This document shows positions 6,619 through 15,702 of a DNA stretch of 42,819 bases, piece after piece. The stretch's first letter is position 1. The number at the start of each line of letters is the position of its first letter. Under the pieces are notes generated by a model. The model was not told the DNA's origin and ran no database searches. It worked only from the letters and a program-made list of their open reading frames with translations. Source of the DNA: Ruminococcus sp. UBA4240 (GTDB lineage Bacteria > Bacillota > Clostridia > Oscillospirales > Ruminococcaceae); contig DGXE01000001.1 of the NCBI GenBank assembly GCA_002395525.1, positions 1 through 42,819 on the forward strand, read 5' to 3'. Position numbers and translations under genes: made by a program.

Positions 6619-7638
6619 ATGAAAGAACAACTGGAAAAGATCCTGCAGAATGCCACCAAGGAGCTTGAGGGCATCTCTGACCTGAAAGCCATGGAGGATC
6701 TGCGCATCCGCTTTCTCGGCAAAAAGGGCGAGCTGACAGCCATACTCAAACAGATGGGCGGCCTGTCCCCGGAGGAGCGCCCTGTTATGGGGCAGCTTGC
6801 AAACAGTGTCCGCTCTCGCATTGAGCAGACCATTGCGGAAAAGACGGAGCGCCTGCGCAAGGAGGCAGCAGCTGCAAAGCTTGCCGCAGAGAAGATAGAC
6901 GTTACCCTCCCCGGGAAGGAAATGCCCATAGGCAGAGCACATCCTCTCAACGCAGTGCTTGCTGAGGTGGAGGAGGTATTCCTTGGCATGGGCTTTGACA
7001 TTGTGGACGGCCCTGAGGTGGAGACCGACCACTACTGCTTTGAAGCCCTGAATATGCCCAAGTCCCACCCTGCAAGGGATACACAGGATACCTTCTACAT
7101 ATCCGACAACGTGGTACTTCGCACACAGACCTCCTCCGTGCAGATACGCACCATGGAGCAGAGAAAGCCCCCTATCCGCATAATCTCTCCGGGGCGAGTA
7201 TACCGCAGCGATGCAGTGGATGCCACCCACTCCCCCCTATTCCACCAGATTGAAGGCCTTGTCATCGACAAGGGCATAACCCTTGCAGACCTTTACGGCA
7301 CCCTTGATATGCTGATGAAAAAGCTGTACGGCAAGGACACACAGATTCGTCTGCGCCCTCATCACTTCCCCTACACCGAGCCCTCCGCCGAGGTTGATCT
7401 CATGTGCTTCAACTGCGGGGGCAAGGGCTGCTCCATGTGCAAGAACGAGGGCTATGTAGAGCTTTTAGGTGCAGGCATGGTACATCCCAAGGTGCTTGAA
7501 CGCTGCGGCATAGACCCGGAGGTGTATTCCGGCTTTGCCTTCGGCATAGGACTGGAGCGCATCACCATGGGACGCTACGGCATCAACGATATGCGCCTTC
7601 TTTATGAGAACGATATGCGTTTTCTGGGGCAGTTCTGA
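6619..7638 (+). CDS. pheS: Phenylalanyl-tRNA synthetase alpha subunit
   Basis: At 339 residues it has the usual bacterial length. An N-terminal coiled coil (1-85) binds tRNA. The class II catalytic core follows with GFDIVDGPEVETDHYCFEAL, HPARDTQDTFY, LRTQTSSVQIRTM (motif 2 region) and the motif 3 region FGIGLERITMGRYGINDMR. It activates phenylalanine and charges tRNA-Phe as part of an alpha2-beta2 enzyme. Translation starts at ATG 6619 with AAAGGA upstream, directly after the T-box terminator. The beta subunit gene follows, after one inserted gene. Confidence 0.98.
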   Translation: MKEQLEKILQNATKELEGISDLKAMEDLRIRFLGKKGELTAILKQMGGLSPEERPVMGQLANSVRSRIEQTIAEKTERLRKEAAAAKLAAEKIDVTLPGKEMPIGRAHPLNAVLAEVEEVFLGMGFDIVDGPEVETDHYCFEALNMPKSHPARDTQDTFYISDNVVLRTQTSSVQIRTMEQRKPPIRIISPGRVYRSDAVDATHSPLFHQIEGLVIDKGITLADLYGTLDMLMKKLYGKDTQIRLRPHHFPYTEPSAEVDLMCFNCGGKGCSMCKNEGYVELLGAGMVHPKVLERCGIDPEVYSGFAFGIGLERITMGRYGINDMRLLYENDMRFLGQF

Positions 7639-7664
7639 GCAGATGCCTTTCACTGCCTGACACC

Positions 7665-8264
7665 ATGAACAGATTTTACAGTCTTTTCCTTAAAGGGGAG
7701 GTACGGCGGCTCCCCGCCTATATGAGCGTATATGCCCTGCCCCTGCTGCTGTACCTGCAGATAGGACAGTACATAAAGGGGATGTCCCTTGCACGCTTCT
7801 GGGAAATGACAGGCTGCAGGGCATTCATCATATGGACGTGCCTGATGGTCGCTGTATACGTAATATCCCTTGTTCTGCGCCTTGGGAGCTTTTCACGGGA
7901 TCTGTCCCGCATATCCTCCGCCGAGAGGGAGGAGCTTCTTTCAGCAGCAGCTTCAAATAAGGGATTCAGGCTCTTTGACGGGCAGTTTTTCGTTACAGCA
8001 GCGGCGTTATGGTACACAGGAGGGGTCATCATCCCCCTTGAAGAGGTAAGCTCCATCGTTATCGAAAGGAGCGATACCACCTATCTGCCCGTATACCATA
8101 TGTATGTATACTTTACAGGCGATATGGGGCGGCGGCTCATACGCATAGGCTTCAAGCCCCTGTCCTATGACTTTGAGAGCGCCCTCCCCTCTCATATCAA
8201 AGTCACCCGTCAGGACAGACCCCTCTTCGGAAAGGGCTCATTCAGGGGCGGGGTAAAGCGCTGA
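7665..8264 (+). CDS. Unrecognised membrane protein between pheS and pheT
   Basis: The 199-residue protein has two hydrophobic helices, about residues 18-37 and 51-70, with a basic N-terminus. A soluble C-terminal domain (about 95-199) contains GGVIIPLEEVSSIVIERSDTT and other short beta strands, similar in style to YcxB-like or PH-like membrane-associated domains. I cannot name the family with confidence. It is in the same orientation as both pheS and pheT with short gaps (26 and 62 nt) and is probably co-transcribed from the T-box promoter. No role in tRNA charging is implied by its sequence. Confidence 0.75.
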   Translation: MNRFYSLFLKGEVRRLPAYMSVYALPLLLYLQIGQYIKGMSLARFWEMTGCRAFIIWTCLMVAVYVISLVLRLGSFSRDLSRISSAEREELLSAAASNKGFRLFDGQFFVTAAALWYTGGVIIPLEEVSSIVIERSDTTYLPVYHMYVYFTGDMGRRLIRIGFKPLSYDFESALPSHIKVTRQDRPLFGKGSFRGGVKR

Positions 8265-8326
8265 CACACAAAACACAGTTAATGATATCGGATAAACACA
8301 GATTACCCGAACGAAGGAGTAATAAT

Positions 8327-10741
8327 ATGGACTTATCAATGAAATGGCTGAGCGACTATGCTGATATCAGCGGCCTAAGCGCTGATGAGCTTTGCAAGGG
8401 CCTTACCCTCAGCGGCTCCAAGGTGGAGAAATACACCGTGGAGGGCGCTGAGATATCAAAGGTAGTAGTGGCAAAGATACTTGATGTAAAGCCCCACCCC
8501 GATTCCGACCACCTTGTTATAACACAGGTTGATGCGGGCACGGGAGAGCCTGTACAGATAGTTACAGGGGCACCCAATATCACGGCTGAGAGCGTTGGGG
8601 CTCTTGTCCCTGCCGCTCTGGACGGCTCCACCCTTCCCGGGGGCGTGAAGATCAAAAAGGGCAAGCTGAGAGGAGAGGCATCAAACGGTATGCTCTGCTC
8701 CCTTGGGGAGCTGGGGCTCACCCTCCATGACTTCCCCTATGCCATAGAAAACGGCATATTCATCCTGCAGAGCGAGGACGGCAGGGAGCTTACCCCCGGT
8801 ATGCCCATACAGGATGCCATAGACCTCAATGACACCACCATTGAATTCGAGATAACACCCAACCGCCCCGACTGTCTTTCTGTACTGGGTCTGGCAAGGG
8901 AAACACACGCCACCTTTGACTGCCCCCTTGAAATCAAGGAGCCTGTGGTAAAGGGCATAGGCGGCAATGCAGCGGATGAGCTGGATGTAAAGATAGTAAA
9001 CACAGACCTTTGCTCCCGCTATATGGCGGCAATAGTAAAGAATGTGAAGATAGAGCCCTCCCCCCTGTGGATGAGGCAGCGTCTGCGTGCCTGCGGCGTG
9101 CGCCCCATCAACAACCTTGTGGACATAACAAACTTTGTCATGCTGGAATACGGTCATCCCATGCACGCCTTTGACATCCGCTTCATCGAAGGGAACCAGA
9201 TCAGGATACGAAATGCGGAGCAGGGTGAGAAGATAACCACTCTGGACGGAGTGGAAAGAGCGCTTTCACCCTCCAACCTTGTCATTGCCGATGCAAAGAA
9301 GCCTGTTGCAGTGGCAGGTGTCATGGGCGGCGAATACAGCGGCATCATGGATGACACAAACACTGTGGTATTTGAGGCTGCCTGCTTTGACGGTGCCTCT
9401 GTCCGCACCACGGCAAAGTCCCTCGGCATGAGGACAGATTCTTCCGCACGCTTTGAAAAGGGACTTGACCCCAGGATGTGTGAGGGTGCACTCAAGCGTG
9501 CCTGTGAACTTGTGGAGCTTTTAGGCTGCGGCGAGGTAGTCAGCGGATTCATCGACTGCTCCAGCGGCGTTGACACACAGAAGACAGCTCCCTTTGACCC
9601 CGAATGGATAAACAGATTCCTTGGCACCGACATCCCTGAGAGCGAAATGCTCTCCATCCTTGAAAAGCTGGACATGAGGGTGGAGAACGGCACAGTCTAT
9701 GCCCCCGCCTACCGTCAGGACATTGAGTTCAAAAACGACATTGCCGAGGAGATCGCCCGTTTCCACGGCTATAACAACATACCAAAGACTATCATAAGGG
9801 GCATAGCCGAGGGCGAGCTGACCCCCATGCAGAAGTTCACAAGAAAGCTCTCCGCCGCCGCTGTGGCAGCAGGTGCCTATGAGATAACCACCTTCTCCTT
9901 CGTGTCTCCCAAGTCATTTGACAAGATACGTCTGCCCGAGGACAGCCCCCTGCGCAAGGCAGTGCAGATAACAAACCCCCTGGGCGAGGACACCTCTGTC
10001 ATGAGGACGAGCCTTATCCCCTCCATGTGCGAGATACTCTCCACCAACTACAACAACCGCAACGAATCCGCCTTCCTCTATGAGATAGGCAATGAGTATA
10101 TCGTTACAGACAATGAGCTTCCCGATGAGCCTGCAAGGATAGTTTTCGGCGCATACGGGAACAAGGCTGACTTCTATACCGTCAAGGGCGCTGTACAGGC
10201 GGTTCTCGATGCCTGCGGCATAGCGGGTGTCACATATGAGCCCTGCACCGGAGAGGATGACACCTTCGGAGATGCCAGTGCATTCCACCCCGGAAGATGT
10301 GCCACAGTATCTGCAAACGGCGTGAAGATAGGCATACTGGGTGAGCTTCACCCCGAAGTGCTCGAAAACTACGGCATAGGCACCCGTGCATATGCGGCAA
10401 AGTTTATGATACCCGAAATGTTCGGCTGCGTGGTACAGCCCGCATACAAGCCCCTCCCCAAGTTCCCAGCCATGACAAGGGATCTTGCTGTAGTCGTTGA
10501 CGAGGATATCCCCGTGGCACACCTTGAAAGGGCACTTTCACAGGGTGTGGGCAAGATACTGGAGAACGTCAAGCTCTTTGACGTATATCAGGGGGCGCAG
10601 ATCGAAAAAGGCAAGAAGTCCGTGGCATTCTCCATCTCCATGCGCTCCGAGGAGGGCACCCTCACCGATGAGCAGGCTGACAGCGCCATGAAAAAGGCAC
10701 TCAAGAAGCTGGCAGAGCTGGGAGCGACTATCAGGGAATGA
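8327..10741 (+). CDS. pheT: Phenylalanyl-tRNA synthetase beta subunit
   Basis: The 804-residue protein carries the expected domains. An EMAP-type tRNA-binding domain lies near residues 40-150, the B3/B4 editing region follows, and the B5 domain is in the middle. A catalytic-like core has ITTFSFVSP and ITNPLGEDTSVMRTSLIPS, and the C-terminal anticodon-binding FDX-ACB domain has KFPAMTRDLAVVVDEDIPVA. It completes the PheST enzyme and removes mischarged tyrosine. The frame is open from 8282, but ATG 8327 is chosen because it follows a GAAGGAG ribosome site and gives the standard start MDLSMKWLSDY. Confidence 0.97.
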   Translation: MDLSMKWLSDYADISGLSADELCKGLTLSGSKVEKYTVEGAEISKVVVAKILDVKPHPDSDHLVITQVDAGTGEPVQIVTGAPNITAESVGALVPAALDGSTLPGGVKIKKGKLRGEASNGMLCSLGELGLTLHDFPYAIENGIFILQSEDGRELTPGMPIQDAIDLNDTTIEFEITPNRPDCLSVLGLARETHATFDCPLEIKEPVVKGIGGNAADELDVKIVNTDLCSRYMAAIVKNVKIEPSPLWMRQRLRACGVRPINNLVDITNFVMLEYGHPMHAFDIRFIEGNQIRIRNAEQGEKITTLDGVERALSPSNLVIADAKKPVAVAGVMGGEYSGIMDDTNTVVFEAACFDGASVRTTAKSLGMRTDSSARFEKGLDPRMCEGALKRACELVELLGCGEVVSGFIDCSSGVDTQKTAPFDPEWINRFLGTDIPESEMLSILEKLDMRVENGTVYAPAYRQDIEFKNDIAEEIARFHGYNNIPKTIIRGIAEGELTPMQKFTRKLSAAAVAAGAYEITTFSFVSPKSFDKIRLPEDSPLRKAVQITNPLGEDTSVMRTSLIPSMCEILSTNYNNRNESAFLYEIGNEYIVTDNELPDEPARIVFGAYGNKADFYTVKGAVQAVLDACGIAGVTYEPCTGEDDTFGDASAFHPGRCATVSANGVKIGILGELHPEVLENYGIGTRAYAAKFMIPEMFGCVVQPAYKPLPKFPAMTRDLAVVVDEDIPVAHLERALSQGVGKILENVKLFDVYQGAQIEKGKKSVAFSISMRSEEGTLTDEQADSAMKKALKKLAELGATIRE

Positions 10742-10765
10742 CACTCGCCCTATGTGTAAAGAACG

Positions 10766-11170
10766 GTGAATACTGTGAACAGCATACTGGATGATGTAAC
10801 AAGGCACATCAGGGGTGAATACGGCGCAGAGCCTGAGTATATGTGGGCAAGGTTCCCCAACTATGCCGTGTTCCGCCACAAAGACAACAGGAAGTGGTTT
10901 GCCCTTGTGATGGATGTGTCTGCTGAGAAGCTGGGACTTCCCGAAGGCAGGGGAAAGGTGTGGGTGCTGAATCTGAAGCTGGATGACCCCCTGCTCACAG
11001 ATATGCTCATACAGCAGAACAAAGGCTTTCTCCCTGCCTATCACAGCAGCCGCAGGAACTGGATCTCCGTCCTGCTTGACAGCAGCGCTCCTCTGGAGGA
11101 CATCATCCCCCTTATCAGGCGCAGCTTCGAGGTGACTGCCCCGAAGTCCGGGAGGGCAGGCAGGACATGA
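10766..11170 (+). CDS. MmcQ/YjbR family (DUF419) DNA-binding-like protein
   Basis: The 134-residue protein contains the family pattern: an aromatic-rich FPNYAVFRHKDNRKWFALVMDV segment (residues 30-51, here starting with the FPNYAVFRH part), then KVWVLNLKLDDP and GFLPAYHSSRRNWISVLLD. YjbR has a double-wing, CyaY-like fold, and its cellular role is not established. It starts with GTG 24 nt after pheT, so it is probably the last gene of the phe operon. No clear ribosome site is visible apart from weak purines, and the start is uncertain by a few codons. Confidence 0.85.
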   Translation: MNTVNSILDDVTRHIRGEYGAEPEYMWARFPNYAVFRHKDNRKWFALVMDVSAEKLGLPEGRGKVWVLNLKLDDPLLTDMLIQQNKGFLPAYHSSRRNWISVLLDSSAPLEDIIPLIRRSFEVTAPKSGRAGRT

Positions 11171-11211
11171 CCGCCCCCTGGGACATTTTACGTAAAATTT
11201 TCAAAAACCCC

Positions 11212-11240
11212 TTGCAAAATCCTGCGGAATAGTGTATGAT
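11212..11240 (+). promoter_or_regulatory. Promoter of gpmA
   Basis: TTGCAA (11212-11217) and TATGAT (11235-11240) are separated by 17 bp, 38 nt before the gpmA start. Confidence 0.75.
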
Positions 11241-11277
11241 GTAAAGGTAATCTTATCCAACGAAAGGAATGTTTGTT

Positions 11278-12021
11278 ATGAAACTGGTACTTATCCGCCA
11301 TGGCGAAAGCGAATGGAACAAGGAAAACAAGTTCACCGGCTGGACAGATGTTGAGCTGTCCAAGAACGGCGTTGAAGAGGCTAAGAAGGGTGGCCGTGCC
11401 CTCAAAGAGGCAGGCTTTGACTTTGACCTGTGCTATACCTCCTACCTCAAGCGTGCTATCCACACCCTCAACAACGTACTTGCCGAGATGGACAGAGAGT
11501 GGCTCCCCGTTATCAAGGACTGGCGCCTCAACGAGCGTCACTACGGCGCACTGCAGGGTCTCAACAAGTCCGAGACCGCCGCTAAGTACGGCGAGGAGCA
11601 GGTAAAGATCTGGAGAAGATCCTTTGACATTCCTCCCATGGCTCTTACCGAGGACGATGAGAGAAACCCCAAGTTTGATCCCAAATACCGTGATGTTGAT
11701 CCCGCTGTTCTCCCCCTGCAGGAATCCCTGAAGGACACCATTGCAAGAGCAGTGCCCTACTTTGAGAGCGAGATAAAGCCCCAGATGCTGGCTGGCAAGC
11801 GTGTTCTCATTGCAGCACACGGCAATTCCCTCCGTGCTCTGGTAAAGTATTTTGATAATATCTCCGACGAGGACATCATCGGCGTGAACATCCCCACAGC
11901 TATCCCTCTGGTATACGAGTTTGACGACAACTTCAACGTTATCAAGAAGGAATATCTCTGCGATCCCGATGAGCTTGCCGCCAAGATGGCAGGCGTTGCA
12001 AATCAGGGCAAGGCCAAGTAA
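11278..12021 (+). CDS. gpmA: 2,3-bisphosphoglycerate-dependent phosphoglycerate mutase
   Basis: The 247-residue protein of the dPGM family interconverts 3- and 2-phosphoglycerate in glycolysis. The phosphohistidine motif is LIRHGESEWN (H8), the WRLNERHYGALQGLNK block binds substrate, and the second catalytic histidine is in AAHGNSLRAL. The frame extends three codons upstream, but ATG 11278 is used because GAAAGGA precedes it and the family starts with MKLVLIRHG. It has its own promoter and terminator and lies next to pfkA, another glycolytic gene. Confidence 0.97.
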   Translation: MKLVLIRHGESEWNKENKFTGWTDVELSKNGVEEAKKGGRALKEAGFDFDLCYTSYLKRAIHTLNNVLAEMDREWLPVIKDWRLNERHYGALQGLNKSETAAKYGEEQVKIWRRSFDIPPMALTEDDERNPKFDPKYRDVDPAVLPLQESLKDTIARAVPYFESEIKPQMLAGKRVLIAAHGNSLRALVKYFDNISDEDIIGVNIPTAIPLVYEFDDNFNVIKKEYLCDPDELAAKMAGVANQGKAK

Positions 12022-12040
12022 GAGACCAATAAAACGCATA

Positions 12041-12068
12041 CCGCAGCATCATCCGGTGCTGCGGTTTT
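12041..12068 (+). terminator. Terminator after gpmA
   Basis: CCGCAGCA (12041-12048) pairs with TGCTGCGG (12057-12064), followed by TTTT. Confidence 0.85.
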
Positions 12069-12110
12069 CATATGTTCCCTGCCTGCCCCCCGCAGGTCAA
12101 AAAAAATCTC

Positions 12111-12139
12111 TTGACAAACGCATAAAATACGTGTAAAAT
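12111..12139 (+). promoter_or_regulatory. Promoter of pfkA
   Basis: TTGACA (12111-12116) and TAAAAT (12134-12139) are separated by 17 bp. The leader of about 65 nt ends in a CGGAGGA ribosome site. Confidence 0.85.
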
Positions 12140-12209
12140 AGAGAGTGGGTGCGTGCGGGGTGCGTGCATCCTTACAAAAGCAAAACATCTTAAATCGGAG
12201 GATCATATT

Positions 12210-13175
12210 ATGCAAAAGGCTATAGGCGTACTTACCAGCGGCGGCGATGCACCGGGCATGAATGCGGCAGTCAGAGCAGTAACAAGAGCCGCTATAAGAA
12301 AGGGCTACAGAGTCATTGGCATCCAGAGGGGCTATAACGGTCTTCTTAACGGAGAATGTGAGGAGCTTTCCGTCCGTGACGTTTCAGATATCATACAGAG
12401 AGGCGGCACTATCCTCTATACCGCCCGCTGCAAGGAATTCAAGGAAGAAGAGTATATAAAGAAGGCTGCCGACAAGTGCAAGTCTCTCAATATGGAAGGT
12501 CTTGTTGTAATTGGCGGCGACGGCTCATTCAGAGGTGCAGCTGACCTTTCAAGGATAGGCGGCATAAGGTGCATAGGCCTGCCCGGCACCATCGACAACG
12601 ACATCCAGTGTACGGACTACACCATAGGCTACGACACAGCCATGAACACAGCCCTTCAGATGATAGACAAGATAAGAGATACTGCACAGTCCCACGACCG
12701 CTGCTCCGTTGTTGAGGTAATGGGCAGAAATGCAGGCTGGATCGCTCTCAACGTAGCTATGGCTTCAGGTGCCATTGCCTGCCTTGTACCCGAAAAGCCC
12801 TGCGACATCAAGACCGTGGCTGACAAGATCAACAAGGCACACGAGACAGCTAAGGAGCACTTCATTGTTGTTGTGGCAGAGGGCTTCGGCGATTCCGCAG
12901 CCATAACAAAGCAGATCGAAGAATACACCGGCATCGAATCAAGACTTACTGTACTTGGCCACGTTCAGAGAGGCGGTATGCCCACAGTCCGTGACAGAGT
13001 TGCTGCCAGCCAGATGGGCTATCACGCAGTTGACCTTATCGACAGGGGTGCTACCAACAGAGTCGTAGGCATGATGGAGGGCAAGATAATCGATGTGGAC
13101 ATACAGGAAGCACTTGCCATGAAGAAGCCCTTCGATGATGAGCTTTACAGAGTCTGCAACGAGATAACCTTCTGA
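12210..13175 (+). CDS. pfkA: ATP-dependent 6-phosphofructokinase
   Basis: The 321-residue protein matches bacterial PfkA in length. It has the ATP loop TSGGDAPGMNAAVRAV, the GGDGSFRGA motif in which the final Gly favours ATP over pyrophosphate, the catalytic LPGTIDNDIQCTDYTIGYDT and the substrate region VVEVMGRNAGW. It phosphorylates fructose 6-phosphate in glycolysis. A start at 12153 is possible in frame, but ATG 12210 follows GGAGGA and gives the family start MQKAIGVLTSGG. It is transcribed from its own promoter. Confidence 0.98.
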   Translation: MQKAIGVLTSGGDAPGMNAAVRAVTRAAIRKGYRVIGIQRGYNGLLNGECEELSVRDVSDIIQRGGTILYTARCKEFKEEEYIKKAADKCKSLNMEGLVVIGGDGSFRGAADLSRIGGIRCIGLPGTIDNDIQCTDYTIGYDTAMNTALQMIDKIRDTAQSHDRCSVVEVMGRNAGWIALNVAMASGAIACLVPEKPCDIKTVADKINKAHETAKEHFIVVVAEGFGDSAAITKQIEEYTGIESRLTVLGHVQRGGMPTVRDRVAASQMGYHAVDLIDRGATNRVVGMMEGKIIDVDIQEALAMKKPFDDELYRVCNEITF

Positions 13176-13189
13176 TAGTCACACAGCAT

Positions 13190-13302
13190 TACAGAGTAGA
13201 TGACCGAGCGATCAGTGCCCTGACAACGGGGAGTTGTGTCAGGGACAAAATGCATCCGCGGGCTCCCGCCGGTGCAGCGATTCGGTGTATCGCATCCCGC
13301 TT
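13190..13302 (+). ncRNA. Tetrahydrofolate (THF) riboswitch
   Basis: The sequence begins CAGAGTAGATGA and ends CGGTGTATCGCATCCCGCT. These match the two conserved strands of the THF aptamer (GAGUAG...CGGUG...GCAUCC.CUCC). A long internal hairpin, CCCTGACAAC with TTGTGTCAGGG, separates them. It lies just before folT, a folate-uptake gene, which is the known genomic setting in Clostridia. It probably acts on translation or transcription of folT; no T-run terminator is seen after it, so translation control is more likely. Confidence 0.82.
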
Positions 13303-13363
13303 AATGCATTATATCGAAAATGTTTTTCATTTCCCTTATAATGCACAGCATCAAGGAGGAACC

Positions 13364-13996
13364 ATGAAAAACATTTTTGTATCATCATATGAGGAAATAA
13401 AGGGTAAAAACGCTATCTTCTGCCTTGTGACCACGGCAATGCTCATAGGCTTGTCCACAGTGCTGGAATATTTTACCATTGACATCCCCTTTGCAAGGAT
13501 AAACTTTGCCTACATTGCCATAGCTGCCATAGGTATGCTGTACGGCCCGTGCGTGTCATTCTTTGCCGGCGGGATATGCGATGTATTTGGCCACATCGTT
13601 CACCCCCAGGGAGCATTCCTGCCTGTGTATACCCTTATAGCCGCATTCCAGGGGCTTATCTACGGGCTCATGCTCTACCGCAGATGGGGATACATGAGCA
13701 CTCTCGGCAAGCCCGGCTTTGCAAACACTGCCACTATGGGCATAAGGATAGTTGCATCAAGAGTGCTTGATGTGCTGATAATAAACCTTTTATGCAATAC
13801 TGCCGCAAACCTGCACTACGGCTTTATCCCGGCGCAGGCCTTTGACGAGGCTGTTGTGCTGAGGCTTACCAAGAACCTTCTGCAGCTGTGTGCAGACATA
13901 CCGCTGCTGCTCATACTCATCCCCGCCCTGCTCATGGCATACGAGCGCTCCATAGGAAAGATGGAGCGGAGAAAAGGAGCGGCAAAGGCTTCATAA
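13364..13996 (+). CDS. folT: Folate ECF transporter S component
   Basis: This is a 210-residue integral membrane protein with about six helices. It includes VTTAMLIGLSTVLEYFTIDI, then INFAYIAIAAIGMLYGPCVS and FFAGGICDVFGHIVHPQGAF, the pattern of FolT/ThiT-type substrate-binding subunits. It would capture folate and work with a shared ECF A/A'/T module that is not in this window. The frame is open from 13250, but ATG 13364 has AAGGAGGAACC directly upstream. The THF riboswitch immediately before it supports the folate assignment. Confidence 0.9.
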   Translation: MKNIFVSSYEEIKGKNAIFCLVTTAMLIGLSTVLEYFTIDIPFARINFAYIAIAAIGMLYGPCVSFFAGGICDVFGHIVHPQGAFLPVYTLIAAFQGLIYGLMLYRRWGYMSTLGKPGFANTATMGIRIVASRVLDVLIINLLCNTAANLHYGFIPAQAFDEAVVLRLTKNLLQLCADIPLLLILIPALLMAYERSIGKMERRKGAAKAS

Positions 13997-14015
13997 CGAG
14001 CCAGAGGAAGATATT

Positions 14016-14807
14016 ATGTTAAAGATCGGATTTATAGGCGCCGGCAATATGGGCGGCGCGATCATGGGCGGCCTTGCCGCAAAGGGCGGATATGACATAT
14101 GCGCCTTCGACCCCGACAGGGAGAAAACGGCTGCTCTTGAAAAAAAGGGTGTCAGGATCCTTGACAGCGAGGAGAGCATCGCAAGGGAATGCAAGTATGT
14201 CCTGCTTGCCATAAAGCCCCAGATGTTTGACAAGGTGCTTCCCAGCCTTGCAAAGGGTGTCACCCCGGACAATGTGATAATCTCCATTGCCGCAGGCATC
14301 ACCGAGGAATACATACAGAGCATTTGCGGAGCAGGCACCCACACTGTCATAGTAATGCCCAACACCCCCTTCCTTCTCGGGGAGGGTGCAACAGCCCTTG
14401 CCAAAGGCAAATTCACCACAGATGAGGAATTTGCGGCAGTAAAGGCTGTATTTGAAACAGGCGGCATTGCGGAGGAAGTGCCCATGGATAAAATGAAGGA
14501 GATAATCGCCGTAAACGGCTCCTCTCCCGCCTTTATCTACCTTTTTGCAAAGGGCTTTACGGAGTATGCAAAGAGCGTGGGCATTGATGAAGGCGCAGCG
14601 CTGAGACTGTTTGCCAAGTCCCTTGCAGGCTCTGCTAAAATGCTCACCGACAGCGGCAGGAGCGTGGATGAGCTTATCAAAATGGTATCCTCCCCCGGAG
14701 GCACTACACTTGCAGGGCTTGACGGGCTGTATGAGGGTCATCTTGTGGATGTGGTCGGAGACTGCTGCTCCCGCTGCACCAAAAGGGCATACGAGCTCAG
14801 CAAATAG
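14016..14807 (+). CDS. proC: Pyrroline-5-carboxylate reductase
   Basis: The 263-residue protein has an N-terminal Rossmann fold with IGFIGAGNMGGAIMGGL. It also has a helical dimerisation domain with NGSSPAFIYLFAKGF and the signature MVSSPGGTTLAGLDGL. It reduces pyrroline-5-carboxylate to proline with NADPH in the last step of proline synthesis. It starts 19 nt after folT with an AGAGGAAG ribosome site, so both may share a transcript. Confidence 0.96.
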   Translation: MLKIGFIGAGNMGGAIMGGLAAKGGYDICAFDPDREKTAALEKKGVRILDSEESIARECKYVLLAIKPQMFDKVLPSLAKGVTPDNVIISIAAGITEEYIQSICGAGTHTVIVMPNTPFLLGEGATALAKGKFTTDEEFAAVKAVFETGGIAEEVPMDKMKEIIAVNGSSPAFIYLFAKGFTEYAKSVGIDEGAALRLFAKSLAGSAKMLTDSGRSVDELIKMVSSPGGTTLAGLDGLYEGHLVDVVGDCCSRCTKRAYELSK

Positions 14808-14847
14808 CCCTTCCCTTCAGCTTACCCGATAGAGAGAGGTTGGTCTT

Positions 14848-15702
14848 TTGTCTTTACTATTCCCTGATTACGAGAGCGCAGGCTCAGGACTTGCGAAAAA
14901 TGCCCCAAAGAAAAAGCCCTTTTTCCGCTTCTGGGAAATGTACTTTGAGCGCTTCTGGAAAATGATAAAGCTGTCCTTGCTCACCACACTGTTTTCTCTG
15001 CCAATAATAACCGTGGGTCCCGCCATTGCGGGCATGACAAAGGTGCTGAGGAAATACACCCTTGACAAGGACACGTTCATGTTCCATGACTTTATAGAGG
15101 GCTTTTCAAAGGATCTGCTGAAAACCATTCCCACAGGCATCCTTGACATAATAATGACCCTTTCCCTGTACAGCGCCCTTCAGGTATATCCCGCCTTTGC
15201 GGAAGCCGCAAAGGAAGCAGGAGGCAGCGGGACGCTCTATTACATTCTCTGTGTCATTTCCGTGGGCTTTGCCCTTACGGTGCTGATGATGAATTTCTTC
15301 ATCTATCCCATGATAGTGGCAACAGAGCTTTCCTACATCAATATAATCAAGAATTCCTTCAAGCTTGTGGTCATCAGCCTTAAAACCAATATCATAACAC
15401 TGCTCATAATACTGCTCACAGCTGCGGTAGTCGTGGTGTCAGCGGTAATAAGCCCCTTCACGCTTGTCATGGTGCCTGTATTCCTGGTGTCTTTCCTGGG
15501 ATTTGTGATCATGTTCAACAGCTATCCCCAGATACAGAAGTATGTCATAGACCCCTACTATGCAGAAAAGGGTGAGGATAACCCCGAATACGACTACCTC
15601 AAGCCACTTGATGCTGATGATGTGGTATTCACCGACAAGGGCGGGGAAGAAAAACCTATAGAAAAGAAGAAAAAAGCGAAAAAAGGTAAAGTGATTAGCT
15701 GA
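14848..15702 (+). CDS. DUF624 (YesL-like) membrane protein
   Basis: The 284-residue protein starts with TTG after GAGAGAGG. The N-terminal FFRFWEMYFERFWKMIKLSLL segment and the following LPIITVGPAIAGMTKVLRKY are typical of DUF624, a family of about five membrane helices often linked to carbohydrate use genes. The C-terminal 50 residues are charged and end in a lysine-rich stretch (EKKKKAKKGK). Its function is unknown. The next gene starts directly at the stop codon, so the two are translationally linked. Confidence 0.8.
   Translation: MSLLFPDYESAGSGLAKNAPKKKPFFRFWEMYFERFWKMIKLSLLTTLFSLPIITVGPAIAGMTKVLRKYTLDKDTFMFHDFIEGFSKDLLKTIPTGILDIIMTLSLYSALQVYPAFAEAAKEAGGSGTLYYILCVISVGFALTVLMMNFFIYPMIVATELSYINIIKNSFKLVVISLKTNIITLLIILLTAAVVVVSAVISPFTLVMVPVFLVSFLGFVIMFNSYPQIQKYVIDPYYAEKGEDNPEYDYLKPLDADDVVFTDKGGEEKPIEKKKKAKKGKVIS

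Noticed and set aside
11188..12039. Leftward open frame of 283 codons over gpmA
   Set aside because: It lies antisense to a clear gpmA gene and has no family resemblance; its length results from codon bias.
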